This document shows positions 25,397 to 33,887 of a stretch of 64,000 bases of DNA, one piece after another. This stretch comes from Cohaesibacter sp. ES.047 (lineage in GTDB: Bacteria; Pseudomonadota; Alphaproteobacteria; Rhizobiales; Cohaesibacteraceae), in NCBI RefSeq assembly GCF_900215505.1, contig NZ_LT907844.1, positions 3,984,001 through 4,048,000 on the forward strand, written 5' to 3'. The notes beneath the pieces were generated by a model that was given only the letters and a program-made list of their open reading frames with translations, had not been told where the DNA came from and did not search any database. Numbering within the stretch: the stretch's first letter is position 1; each line of letters opens with the position of its first letter. The position numbers and the translations under genes are program-made.

Positions 25397-25584
25397 TTCA
25401 TCCTGCTCCATACCGCACAATTAGGCTCTGGCCGCACAAGTAAGCTCTGGCTTTTCGTGATCCCCCGGCACGGAAGGCCGGAGTTGGTCTGTTTGATACA
25501 GATGAGAGAAGGGTGCTCTGGCAAGAGCCAGTTGATCTGGCGAAACGCAGTGGAATTGGACGTCTCAAGACCAGAGCCCCCGAG

Positions 25585-25635
25585 AAAAAATGCCGCATTC
25601 ATCGCTTGGAAACTTGAATCCAAGCGATGAATGCG
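25585..25635 (-). terminator. Rho-independent terminator of the Tct/Cds1 operon
   Basis: A perfect 17-pair hairpin (25594-25635, eight-base loop) is followed on the minus strand by GGCA and six T (25590-25585). It lies 73 bases past the stop of the last minus-strand gene. The stem is unusually long. The gap from 25397 to 25707 otherwise shows no gene. Confidence 0.8.
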
Positions 25636-25707
25636 ACTCAACTGAACCAACCCGAAAAGCCTCACAAATCCCTGACCAAAATCGGAATTTGGCTCAGTAT
25701 TGGGTTT

Positions 25708-26820
25708 CTATCGATGCAGCAAGTCTTCTACTTCCGCAACAAAGCGCGGGCTCTCCAAGTTTTTCTGCAAGCGCCATTCGCGATTGTGATAGGTATCCAG
25801 ATAGCGATAGCCGCCGTCACAAATCACAGAGACAATCGGGCCTTTTTCGCCGTCTTCCTGCATCTTTTTGGCAATGATCAATGCCCCATAGAAGTTTGTT
25901 CCGCTTGAAGGCCCGACAGGACGCCCCAGCAATTCAGACAGCTTGAGCATCACGGCGACAGACGCGGCATCTGGAACCTTGATCATCGCGTCGACCACAT
26001 CGGGCTTGAAGGCAGGCTCCACGCGTGGGCGGCCAATGCCCTCGATGCGCGAACCGAGGTCACATGTGATGCTGTTGTCACCCGTTGTCCAAGCGTCCAT
26101 GAAGACCGAATTTTCGACATCGGGCACACAGAGTTTCGTGGCGAGTTTGTGGTACCGCAGATAGCGGCCAATGGTGGCAGAGTTCCCACCGGTACCAGCA
26201 GCCATAACGATCCATGCAGGGACCGGATTTGGCTCACGTTCCATCTGGCTCAGGATGCTACCGGCAATGCACTTGTCACTGCGCCAGTCTGTTGCCACCG
26301 CTGCATTGGTGAACTGGTCCATATAGTGACCATTGGTTTCCTTTGCCAAGCGTTCAGATTCGGCATAGACCTGATCGCCGCGCTCTACCAGATGACATTT
26401 CCCACCATAGTGCTTGATCGAATTGATCTTTGTCGGTGAGGTATCCTTCTGCATGACCGCGATGAACGGGAGCCCGAGGAGCTGAGCAAAATAGGCTTCA
26501 CTGACAGCCGTTGACCCCGAAGAAGCTTCGATAACCGTTGTTTTGGGGCCGACATAACCATGGCAGATTGCGTTTGCAAACAGGGACTGAGCCAACCGAT
26601 GTTTCAGACTTCCCGTAGGATGCGTGCTCTCGTCCTTGAAATAGATCGGCGTCTCTTCAAAACCGGGCAAATCCAGCATGATCAAATGCGTATCAACGGC
26701 GCGCTGTTTCTCGCGTTCCAGCTTATCAAGGGCTGCACTCGCCCAAGCCTGATGGGTGTTATGCTGACAAAGACTGTATTGGGGATTGGCTTCCGCCACT
26801 TGAAGCACCTGTTGCATCAT
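25708..26820 (-). CDS. PLP-dependent L-cysteine desulfhydrase, Cds1-like
   Basis: A 370-residue fold-type II PLP enzyme of the cysteine synthase superfamily. ETPIYFKDESTHPTGSLKHR is the signature of the mycobacterial Cds1 subgroup; Lys73 in TGSLKHR should bind PLP. EASSGSTAV is the substrate Asn/Ser loop and MAAGTGGNSATIGRYLR the phosphate-binding glycine loop. Cds1 splits L-cysteine into H2S and 2-aminoacrylate, which yields pyruvate and ammonia. Its ATG overlaps the stop of RidA, which clears exactly that intermediate. A substituted cysteine is an alternative substrate. Confidence 0.88.
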   Translation of the reverse strand: MMQQVLQVAEANPQYSLCQHNTHQAWASAALDKLEREKQRAVDTHLIMLDLPGFEETPIYFKDESTHPTGSLKHRLAQSLFANAICHGYVGPKTTVIEASSGSTAVSEAYFAQLLGLPFIAVMQKDTSPTKINSIKHYGGKCHLVERGDQVYAESERLAKETNGHYMDQFTNAAVATDWRSDKCIAGSILSQMEREPNPVPAWIVMAAGTGGNSATIGRYLRYHKLATKLCVPDVENSVFMDAWTTGDNSITCDLGSRIEGIGRPRVEPAFKPDVVDAMIKVPDAASVAVMLKLSELLGRPVGPSSGTNFYGALIIAKKMQEDGEKGPIVSVICDGGYRYLDTYHNREWRLQKNLESPRFVAEVEDLLHR

Positions 26821-27203
26821 TCATCTCCTTCAAGGGCAATCACCGCTTCAATCTCGATAAGCGCACCCTTTGGCAGGGCAGCAACCGCATAGGCGGCACG
26901 AGCGGGATAAGGTTCATTGAGATAAGACCCATAAGCATCGTTGACCGCGGCGAATTCCGAGAGATCCTGCATCAGGATCGTCGTCTTGACGGTGTTCTTG
27001 AGCGAGGTTCCGGCTTCTTGCGCAATCGCGGCAATATTCTTCATGCTTTGGTGAAGCTGGCCAACCACATCGGTCGCTTCGATAGCCCCGCTTTCGGGGT
27101 TAATCGGCAACTGGCCGGAGACGAACAGGAGCCCCGAAGCAGAAACCGCTTGAGAATAGGGACCGATTGCACTTGGTGCTTTATTTGTACTGATGGCTTT
27201 CAT
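26817..27203 (-). CDS. RidA family enamine/imine deaminase
   Basis: A 128-residue RidA/YjgF/UK114 protein, a trimer in the family. Start 27203 follows AAAGGA; an in-frame start 11 codons earlier is less likely. The key Arg102 (PARAAYAVAALPKGALIEIEA) and the Glu residues of IEIEAV are present, and IGPYSQAV near residue 13 is the N-terminal signature. It hydrolyses reactive 2-aminoacrylate to pyruvate and ammonia, protecting PLP enzymes. Placed directly before a cysteine desulfhydrase, its role here is readily explained. Confidence 0.93.
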   Translation of the reverse strand: MKAISTNKAPSAIGPYSQAVSASGLLFVSGQLPINPESGAIEATDVVGQLHQSMKNIAAIAQEAGTSLKNTVKTTILMQDLSEFAAVNDAYGSYLNEPYPARAAYAVAALPKGALIEIEAVIALEGDE

Positions 27204-27232
27204 GGCACATCCTTTCCTTAAATCTAAATCGC

Positions 27233-28234
27233 TCAAGCTGCGACGCCAATCCGGTATGAATGAACATAATCGCTGAGCTGGCGTACCGTTTCTTCGTTGA
27301 AACCGGCACGAACAATGCAGCTGGGCGTGAGGATCAGGTCACCAAACCCTTGTGCGGATTCAATCGAGGCTTTGACTTGGTGTTTCAGGGCATCAAGATC
27401 GTTATTGGTGATAGAACGGCGATCAATGCCGCTCAGAACACAGCGGCCAGACCTCATAAGCCCGGCACTTGTGCTTGGAAGGGTTTCCCATGCATGCCAG
27501 TTGAAGGCCTGCACATTGTAATCAAGCAGTTCGTTGAAGCGGATCGATGAGCCGTGAATATGCAGAATGTTGAAGGGAGCATGCGCAGCTCCAAGCAGAG
27601 CTTCATGGTCGTAAGGAGCCACAAACTCGCTGAAATCGTCATAGCTGAACAACTCGCGCGATGTGTCCTGATGCGCAAAGAACACGCCTGTTGCGCCGGC
27701 TTCAATGGCCGCGGCAATTGTCTTTTGGGTTGTCGAAGCTATGCGAGAAAGTGCCTCATGGATGAGAGGGGCATTTTCACGATCTTTCAGCTGTTCGCGA
27801 ATCCGGTTGTTGCTCAGTTTGGAAGCGGTCGTCATCGGACTGAAAGAAGAGAAAAAGATAGGCACATCCGGCATGTTCTGCCGCATGATTTTAATCGACT
27901 GGACTTCACGAGCCAAAGCGCCGGTGTCCGGTTCGATTTCCTGCAAGTTTTTCCAGTCAGAAGCCGTTTTGAATGGCGTATCTACAAGTTTGGCAATTCC
28001 ACCTTTTGGAACCTCTGAGAAATCGACATCAACGCCATAATCTTCGATGGTGTACATGCCGTTGGGGGCTGCCTTTACGAAGTCCAAGTCAAATTTCTTC
28101 TGGTTCTCTATCGAGGCTTCTGCCAGCGCCGCCGGATCCATGTCACATTGGGGGAAATGCGTCCAAAACGAAAACAGCGGACCTTTTTCGGCACGTTTTC
28201 CGAAGACTTCTTTGATGAGGGATGAGTATGCCAT
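27233..28234 (-). CDS. Uroporphyrinogen decarboxylase (UroD) family protein, methyltransferase-like
   Basis: A 333-residue TIM-barrel protein of the URO-D superfamily, which includes haem-pathway decarboxylases and the MtaA/CmuA-type methyltransferases. It is unlikely to be HemE: the HemE N-terminal arginine motif is absent and the gene lies in a transport operon. In methyltransferases a zinc site uses His-x-Cys and a later Cys; here the first reads HIHG (about residue 220) and the later one TPSCIV (about 305), so a variant metal site is possible. It may process the imported compound, for example by removing a methyl group; this is inference. Confidence 0.8.
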   Translation of the reverse strand: MAYSSLIKEVFGKRAEKGPLFSFWTHFPQCDMDPAALAEASIENQKKFDLDFVKAAPNGMYTIEDYGVDVDFSEVPKGGIAKLVDTPFKTASDWKNLQEIEPDTGALAREVQSIKIMRQNMPDVPIFFSSFSPMTTASKLSNNRIREQLKDRENAPLIHEALSRIASTTQKTIAAAIEAGATGVFFAHQDTSRELFSYDDFSEFVAPYDHEALLGAAHAPFNILHIHGSSIRFNELLDYNVQAFNWHAWETLPSTSAGLMRSGRCVLSGIDRRSITNNDLDALKHQVKASIESAQGFGDLILTPSCIVRAGFNEETVRQLSDYVHSYRIGVAA

Positions 28235-28313
28235 CGGACAATATCTTCCTGTTCTGCCGCTATTGGGCAGTTATGCATTGCTTGAATTGTTGTTTTAGAA
28301 AGTGAGAGGAGCG

Positions 28314-28745
28314 TCAGCCCGGCGGCAGAAATGAACCGCAAGCACGCATCAAGCGCTGGCGCATGCTTTCGGCTTCCTCATCATTTCTGAAAGGCTCACG
28401 TTCTCGGCTCCAGACCACCTTGGGCCAAAAAGGATCATCGGTCTGGCGTGCAACCAGATGCAGATGCATCTGGCCGACGATATTGCCCAGATCGCCAACG
28501 TTGATCCGGACCGGGTTGAATTCCTTTTCAAGCCCGCTGGTGATCGCCGCGATTTCTTCAATGAAAATCTGGCGATCGTCAGCGGACAAATGATGGAACT
28601 CCTCAACCCCTTCTCTTCTTGGCACAAGGAGAAGCCAGGGAATTCTGCGCTCTTCCATCATCAGGATATCGCTAAGCTCCGTTTGCAACAGAGGCCGCGT
28701 TGCCTTGATTAGGCGTTCATGCAGAGAGAATGTTCCATCAGTCAT
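28314..28745 (-). CDS. HIT family hydrolase
   Basis: A 143-residue histidine-triad protein. ATG 28745 follows AGGAG. The triad reads GQMHLHLVAR: the first His of H-x-H-x-H is Gln, a common variant in one HIT branch, and the two later His are present, the second of which is the usual nucleophile. IPWLLLVPRREG is the conserved strand near the N-terminus. These enzymes hydrolyse nucleotide phosphoramidates or related bonds. Its role within the Tct/Cds1 operon is not obvious. Confidence 0.88.
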   Translation of the reverse strand: MTDGTFSLHERLIKATRPLLQTELSDILMMEERRIPWLLLVPRREGVEEFHHLSADDRQIFIEEIAAITSGLEKEFNPVRINVGDLGNIVGQMHLHLVARQTDDPFWPKVVWSREREPFRNDEEAESMRQRLMRACGSFLPPG

Positions 28746-28767
28746 TTCTTTTCTCCTAAACTGCGAC

Positions 28768-30267
28768 TTAGTGTGCCCGACGGTCACGGAAGTATCCGTA
28801 CAGAGGATAGCCAAGAACCAGAAGGCTCAGGGTGACCAGCAGCCAGGACAGGGGAGATGCGACCAAAGATGTCGGATCGCCCTGGTTTATCAATAGCGTC
28901 AGGCGGAGGTTCTTCTCGACCATATCACCCAGCACCAAGCCCAGAACAATGGGAGCCAATGGGAAATGCACGCGATTGAGCACATAACCGATGACACCGA
29001 AACCAAGCATCAGCCAACAGTTGAACATGTTGTTTGACAGGGCATAGATACCAACGAAAGTCAGTGACAGGATCATCGGAGCAAGAACAGTTTGCGGAAG
29101 TCGCATGACGTAGGCAAACAGCTTGATCGAGACGGTACCGCCGAAAGCAAACAGAACAATGGATGTAAACAGCATCTGCCACATAAAGCCGTAGGCAATA
29201 TCAGGCGTGTTGCGGAACAACTGAGGTCCTGGCTGCAATCCGTGCACGAGAAGACCAGCGAGAATAACCGCTGCAACACCACTGCCCGGAACACCCAGCA
29301 CCAGAGCCGGAATCATGGCCGCCGCATTGTCAGCGTTGTTGCCGCATTCGGCCGCAGCGACACCTTTCGGATTGCCCTTGCCAAAGCTGTCAGGATCATC
29401 CGAGACACGTTTGGTTTCGTTATAGGCAATGAAGGCCGCCATGGAGCCACCCGTTGCAGGCAGAATGCCAACCCAGATGCCAATCAGCGAGCTTCGGATC
29501 CAGGTTGGGATAAGCTGTCCCACATTTTTCCAGAAGCTGTCTTCGGGACCGGACTCGATCTTGATCTTTTGTGAGATATCGACAATTTTCTTTTCCACCA
29601 TGCGGAGAGCTGGAGGAACAGCGTATAGGCCAGTTAGAATGATCAGGATGTTTATGCCGTCAAGCAACTCACGCTGGTCGAACACGAAGCGATCCGCGCC
29701 GGTAACGACGTCGGAGCCAACGGCACCGAACATCAGGCCCAGCAGGCCGGCAACAAGACCTTTGATCGGATCTTTACCCAAGAGCACGGCAATGGCTGAG
29801 AGGCCAAAAACACCAACCCAGAAATATTCGGCAGGGCCGAAAAGCAAAGTCACTTTCACCAAAGGTGGAGCAAACAGCATCAGTGAGATTGCGCTGACCG
29901 CACCGCCCACAGCCGAAGACCAGCAGGCAACTTTCATTGCAAATGCGGCTCGTCCCTGTTGAGCAAGAGGGTTGCCGTCAAACGTGGTGACGATAGAAGG
30001 GGGCGTGCCAGGGATATTGAGAAGAATTGCCGGAATGGAGCCGCCATACATGGCTCCGTTATAGATGCCGGCCATCATACCCAAAGCCACCAGCGGCTGC
30101 ATCGCAAAAGTAAGGGGAATGAGGACAGCAATCGCCATCGTCGCTGTCAGACCGGGGAGGGCCCCCACCACCATACCTGAGAAAACGCCGATCAACATGC
30201 CCAGAAGATTTTGCCATTCCAGAACATAAGGAAGAGCATGAAAGATGGCTGCAATTGTATCAGTCAT
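28768..30267 (-). CDS. tctA: Tripartite tricarboxylate transporter, large membrane subunit TctA
   Basis: A 499-residue protein with about 12 membrane helices. GALPGLTATMAIAVLIPLTF and the matching GILPATGGSMAAFIAYNETKR are the two conserved TctA repeats around the substrate and ion path. GIYNGAMYGGSIPAILLNIPGTP is the family signature. It forms the channel of the sodium- or proton-driven TTT importer together with TctB, fed by TctC. AAGGATA precedes the start, and TctB ends only ten bases upstream. Confidence 0.95.
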   Translation of the reverse strand: MTDTIAAIFHALPYVLEWQNLLGMLIGVFSGMVVGALPGLTATMAIAVLIPLTFAMQPLVALGMMAGIYNGAMYGGSIPAILLNIPGTPPSIVTTFDGNPLAQQGRAAFAMKVACWSSAVGGAVSAISLMLFAPPLVKVTLLFGPAEYFWVGVFGLSAIAVLLGKDPIKGLVAGLLGLMFGAVGSDVVTGADRFVFDQRELLDGINILIILTGLYAVPPALRMVEKKIVDISQKIKIESGPEDSFWKNVGQLIPTWIRSSLIGIWVGILPATGGSMAAFIAYNETKRVSDDPDSFGKGNPKGVAAAECGNNADNAAAMIPALVLGVPGSGVAAVILAGLLVHGLQPGPQLFRNTPDIAYGFMWQMLFTSIVLFAFGGTVSIKLFAYVMRLPQTVLAPMILSLTFVGIYALSNNMFNCWLMLGFGVIGYVLNRVHFPLAPIVLGLVLGDMVEKNLRLTLLINQGDPTSLVASPLSWLLVTLSLLVLGYPLYGYFRDRRAH

Positions 30268-30277
30268 AGCGGTATCC

Positions 30278-30751
30278 TTAGTTCGAGCTTGTGAAGAGGG
30301 CTACTATGAGCTCTTGCGGCAGTGGTCTGTCGAAGAGCACAGAGAAAACAAGATACACAAACACGCAGAAACCTGCTGCCGATCCAATCAGGGCAACCCA
30401 ATTCTTGAAACCGGCAAAGCGTGCCATTACAATCACCATCAACGCAGAAGCGGTGAAATAGCCAATGTGGTCAACGACCAGCAGGTAGGCGACGAAAATA
30501 AAAAAGCCACCTAGGACGCGCTTCCAGCTAATGGCGAAAGTCCAACCGTTCAGCTCCTCACCAAGAGCCTTCTGGGATGCTCCCGTTATGCTTCTGATGA
30601 TCATCAAGACCGAACAGACAGCGATGCCACCCAAGATGAAATTGGGGAACATTTGTGCGTCCGCAGGGATGTCCTTGATAGAAAACCAAAAAACAAACGA
30701 AGCAATCAGAAATACTACCGAAACACTGATTTCAGCGATTTTATAATTCAT
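30278..30751 (-). CDS. tctB: Tripartite tricarboxylate transporter, small membrane subunit TctB
   Basis: A 157-residue membrane protein with four predicted helices (for example ISVSVVFLIASFVFWFSI at the N-terminus and LVVDHIGYFTASALMVIVMA later), the normal size and layout of TctB. The F-P-N-F segment (AQMFPNFILGG) after helix 1 is typical. It is needed with TctA for transport. It lies between the binding-protein and large-subunit genes. Confidence 0.9.
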   Translation of the reverse strand: MNYKIAEISVSVVFLIASFVFWFSIKDIPADAQMFPNFILGGIAVCSVLMIIRSITGASQKALGEELNGWTFAISWKRVLGGFFIFVAYLLVVDHIGYFTASALMVIVMARFAGFKNWVALIGSAAGFCVFVYLVFSVLFDRPLPQELIVALFTSSN

Positions 30752-30811
30752 TTTCCCGATCCTTAAAAACCAGCCGACAGCTTGTGAAAGCTGCCGGCGG
30801 ATTCAGTCTTG

Positions 30812-31786
30812 TTATTTGGTCCAAGGAGTCTTTTCCCAGATGGCATCCAGACGCGTGCTCGTATCCAGCAAGAACTGGTCATAATCCTTGTCGTTGAGAT
30901 ACTTGACCGGAACACCAGCGGATTTCGCTTTTTTCACATATTCAGGATCGGTAATCGCTTTCTCTACCGCAGCGCTCAGCTTCGTAACAATATCTTCCGG
31001 TGTTCCGGTAGGCACGGCGAGCCCGCGGGAAGAGCCGTTCACAACATCAATACCCAGTTCTTTGAAGGTTGGAACCTCAGGCACCCATTCGGAGCGCTCG
31101 TTGGCCATGACCCCAAGAATACGCAGGCTCCCTTCGTTCATATATTCAACAGCTTCACTCAGGTTAAAGGCTGCTGCGGGAATATGGCCACCCAGCAACG
31201 CGGTGCGCAGAGGAGCGGTGCTACCGAAAGGCACATGGTTGAATTTGGCGCCGGTTTTTTCCTGCATTTGCAGAATAGCAATGTGCTCACTCGAACCAAC
31301 GGAACCGGAGGTGCCAATCGGAAGAGCGCCCGGGCTATCGATGCCGAACTGGATCAGCTGCTTGAGATCCTTGATATCGCTATCTGCGGGAACAGCGATG
31401 ATGCCGGGATCATAGACAAGGTTTGCAACGCCCTTGAAGCTTTTCGGGGTATAGGCGGTTTCACGCTCGTAGGAATAGCCATACATGGCAGGCAGGTTGA
31501 TGAAGCCAATCGTATAGCCATCGGGTTTGGCTGAAGCGAGCAAAGAGAAACCGATTTCACCGCCTGCGCCCGGCTTGTTGATCACAACAAGATCGGCACC
31601 GAGGTATTTTTCGATGAATGGCTGAATCGTGCGAGCGGCCACGTCGGTGCCACCACCCGGCCCGAAAGCAACGATCACATCGATTGATTCTTCTGGATAG
31701 TCGCCAGCATATGCTGATGTTGCGGAAATTGTCCCCGCAAGCAGCAGCGCAGCACCCGCTGAAACGACCTTTTTCATATTGAACAT
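30812..31786 (-). CDS. tctC: Tripartite tricarboxylate transporter, periplasmic binding protein TctC
   Basis: A 324-residue Bug/TctC-family binding protein. AGGAG lies six bases before ATG 31786. The signal peptide ends near SAYA. The mature N-terminus has the Bug signature IDVIVAFGPGGGTDVAARTIQPFIEK, followed by the LVVINKPGAGGEIG loop that holds the carboxylate ligand. Family ligands are mostly carboxylates or amino acids. As first gene of the operon it sets the substrate for the seven-gene unit; the downstream enzymes suggest a cysteine-related compound. Confidence 0.94.
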   Translation of the reverse strand: MFNMKKVVSAGAALLLAGTISATSAYAGDYPEESIDVIVAFGPGGGTDVAARTIQPFIEKYLGADLVVINKPGAGGEIGFSLLASAKPDGYTIGFINLPAMYGYSYERETAYTPKSFKGVANLVYDPGIIAVPADSDIKDLKQLIQFGIDSPGALPIGTSGSVGSSEHIAILQMQEKTGAKFNHVPFGSTAPLRTALLGGHIPAAAFNLSEAVEYMNEGSLRILGVMANERSEWVPEVPTFKELGIDVVNGSSRGLAVPTGTPEDIVTKLSAAVEKAITDPEYVKKAKSAGVPVKYLNDKDYDQFLLDTSTRLDAIWEKTPWTK

Positions 31787-31913
31787 TGCGTTCTCCTATT
31801 GGTAATTGCCATTGTTGAATTGCTTTTTTCGAAAGCTTACTGACAACCTTGCTCTAAGAAAAATATTTGTTTAATATAGCTCCCATAATAAATTCATATA
31901 CCTCTTGAAATCC

Positions 31914-32840
31914 ATGCGTCTTGAACAATTACGTCTTTTCCTTCTGATCGCTCAACATGGCTCAATCTCTGGGGCGGCCAGGGCTGCGTCCATTGCTCAG
32001 CCGGCATTGAGCGTTCACATGCGTCAACTTGAAGAGAATTTGAGTACGGTCCTTTTTGAGCGGTCTGTGCGCGGTATCAAACTCACCGATGCAGGGAAAA
32101 AGCTCAAAAGACATGCAGACGCGCTTCTACGTCATGTGGAACAGGCACGTGAGGAAGTGGTTCAGGCGGGCTCGGAACCGTCGGGTCAAGTTGTCGTGGC
32201 TTTGTCAAAATCTATGGTGCCGCCTTTAGCAGGAAAACTCTTCTGGCGTTGTCATGAGCGCTTTCCCAAAATCAATTTGCGCCTACTAGACCTTTCAGTC
32301 AAAAACTCACGCGAGTTGATTCAAACCCGTGAAGTGGATTTTGGGCTTTTGCCAAATGCCCCGGCGCTTGAGGATGTAACGATCTTCCCACTCATTGCGC
32401 AAGATCTATATCTTGTTGGTCCCAAACAAACCCGAGATTCTCAGTCAAACCACTTAGAATTCAAAGACCTACACCGCTACCCATTGGTCATGGGCGGTAG
32501 AAATGACCAACTCAGAATTGAATTGCAAACCACAGCGATGAAGCATGGTTACGCTATCAATATCGAATATGAACAAGATGCTTCAGCCATTTATCATGAA
32601 ATCGTTCGATGCGGAGAGATCTATACGATCGTGCCATATTCGATTTTTGCGCATGACATCGAGGCGGGAATTCTGTCGGCCCACAAGATCGTCAATCCAA
32701 CCCTCGAACGCATTATGAGCATCGTGTTCCGCAACGACATTGAGCTATCAAATGCAGCTCTCGCAACAAAGTCCCTGATTGAAGACCTGATTCAGGATGC
32801 TGTGGCTGCAGGAGAACTAAGCGGCAGGCTACTCACGTAG
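31914..32840 (+). CDS. LysR-family transcriptional regulator
   Basis: A 308-residue LysR regulator. ATG 31914 is preferred to TTG three codons upstream, since the protein then starts MRLEQLRLFLLIAQHGSISGAARA as usual. Residues 1-60 form the winged helix-turn-helix (SGAARAASIAQPALSVHMRQLE) and about 90-300 the substrate-binding-like effector domain. It is divergent from tctC across 127 AT-rich bases, so it most likely controls the tctCBA-HIT-UroD-RidA-Cds1 operon, with the imported compound as co-inducer. It is the last host gene before the prophage junction. Confidence 0.93.
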   Translation: MRLEQLRLFLLIAQHGSISGAARAASIAQPALSVHMRQLEENLSTVLFERSVRGIKLTDAGKKLKRHADALLRHVEQAREEVVQAGSEPSGQVVVALSKSMVPPLAGKLFWRCHERFPKINLRLLDLSVKNSRELIQTREVDFGLLPNAPALEDVTIFPLIAQDLYLVGPKQTRDSQSNHLEFKDLHRYPLVMGGRNDQLRIELQTTAMKHGYAINIEYEQDASAIYHEIVRCGEIYTIVPYSIFAHDIEAGILSAHKIVNPTLERIMSIVFRNDIELSNAALATKSLIEDLIQDAVAAGELSGRLLT

Positions 32841-33027
32841 CAAACTTTCCAAAGCTGCATTCATTTCGCTGAACTTGACGCAAAGTCAGTTCATGAGCAG
32901 GGCTTTGAGGGCGCAGGTCTCGATATCTGAATCTATTTGAACGCTCCAGAACGTCTTGACATCACGCTTTCTGTTCTTGAGAAGTGGCAAAACCGCGCGA
33001 AACGCTACAAAGAATTACGAGAACAAA

Positions 33028-33048
33028 TGGCGGAGGGGGAGGGATTTG
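33028..33048 (-). other. Candidate left attachment site (attL): 3' end of a tRNA-Ser gene
   Basis: On the minus strand these 21 bases read CAAATCCC, then TCCCCCTCCGCCA. They parse as the last part of a tRNA: T-loop end, T-stem strand, acceptor strand CCCCTCC, discriminator G and encoded CCA. That acceptor would pair with GGAGGGG, the normal 5' end of tRNA-Ser. The rest of the tRNA is absent to the right, where phage genes begin. A tRNA 3' end cut off at the edge of a prophage is the usual signature of tyrosine-integrase integration. Confidence 0.6.
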
Positions 33049-33155
33049 CACTTAATTGATGGATTTAATTATAATATTGTTTTTAAAGTATTATTTCAGT
33101 TTTTAGCTATCACATGTAGTGCGTTATGTAGTTCATTTAGTAGTACAAATTCCGG

Positions 33156-33389
33156 TCAAGTACCCGCTCCATTGGCGTGCCCTGAGAGCTTTTTTGAACG
33201 GCGTTTCAAAAGGTTTGGGTTGGCGAATTTGGCGGCTAGGGCGCGTACGTTTTCAGATCGTTCACGGACCTCAACTTCTTTTTGCATTTTCTCAAAGTGT
33301 GGCAGATACTGATCGCCATGAAGATGGACAACAGTCGCGGCGATGTCGCGACAGTGCCTTAATCTTTCTAATGTCATGGGGTTGGTCAT
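33156..33389 (-). CDS. Small phage protein, unknown
   Basis: A 77-residue, strongly charged, helical protein (begins MTNPMTLERLRHCRDIAATV), 15 bases downstream of the SSB stop on the same strand, so it is the last gene of the leftward early operon. ATG 33389 or the in-frame ATG four codons later could be the start; neither has a strong ribosome site. The basic C-terminus suggests nucleic acid or protein contact. No family was recognised. To its left, 33060-33155 is AT-rich with no gene. Confidence 0.5.
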   Translation of the reverse strand: MTNPMTLERLRHCRDIAATVVHLHGDQYLPHFEKMQKEVEVRERSENVRALAAKFANPNLLKRRSKKLSGHANGAGT

Positions 33390-33404
33390 TGCTTCTGCTG
33401 CCTG

Positions 33405-33887
33405 TCAAAACGGGATATCGTCATCCATCTCATCGCGGAAATGGCCGCCCGTTTGGGGTTGGCTTTGGAATCCTCCAACCTGCCCGCCTGATCGGGATCC
33501 GCTGGCGTTGTTATCGGGATGACCGCCTTGACTGTTGTTGCCGCCAAGCAGGAGGAGTTTACCGGAATATCCCTTGACGACGACCTCGGTGCTATATCTA
33601 TCCTGACCGTTCTGGTCTTGCCATTTACGGGTCTCTAGCTGGCCTGAGATATAGACTTTCCCACCTTTGGCGAGAAAGCGTTCAACAACACCAACCAGAC
33701 CGCTATTGCGAATGTTGACGCGATGCCATTCGGTTCGTTCGCGCACTTCACCGCTGCTGCGATCTCGCCACGTTTCGCTCGTGGCGATAGAAAGCGTTGC
33801 AACCTTTCCGCCATCAGGAAACGTTCTGATATCTGGATCCGCGCCCAGATTTCCGATCAATTCGACCTGGTTCAAACTTCCAGCCAT
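33405..33887 (-). CDS. ssb: Phage single-stranded DNA-binding protein
   Basis: A 160-residue SSB. The OB fold spans residues 1-110: [43 protein letters not shown] and [16 protein letters not shown] are the standard strands. A Gly/Gln/Asn-rich linker follows, then the acidic tip DEMDDDIPF, the conserved peptide that recruits replication and repair proteins. Start 33887 shares bases with the stop of the upstream clamp gene (TGATG). It is a tetramer in the family and coats single strands during phage replication. Confidence 0.95.
   Translation of the reverse strand: MAGSLNQVELIGNLGADPDIRTFPDGGKVATLSIATSETWRDRSSGEVRERTEWHRVNIRNSGLVGVVERFLAKGGKVYISGQLETRKWQDQNGQDRYSTEVVVKGYSGKLLLLGGNNSQGGHPDNNASGSRSGGQVGGFQSQPQTGGHFRDEMDDDIPF

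Noticed and set aside
25397-25707. Insertion-sequence remnant after the PRC-barrel gene
   Set aside because: The strong inverted repeat at 25594-25635 has a T-run on the minus strand in the right place for the operon end, and no transposase-like peptide or target duplication is seen.
27233-28234. Haem biosynthesis hemE
   Set aside because: The sequence lacks the HemE N-terminal signature and it lies in a transport/catabolic operon; only superfamily membership is supported.
33028-33060. Complete tRNA-Ser gene at the prophage edge
   Set aside because: Only the 3' end matches; no anticodon arm, variable arm or 5' acceptor strand follows on the minus strand to the right.
32956-33577. Plus-strand frames 32956-33312 and 33119-33577
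   Set aside because: They run antisense to the small phage gene and ssb, show no domain and contain AT-rich low-complexity starts.
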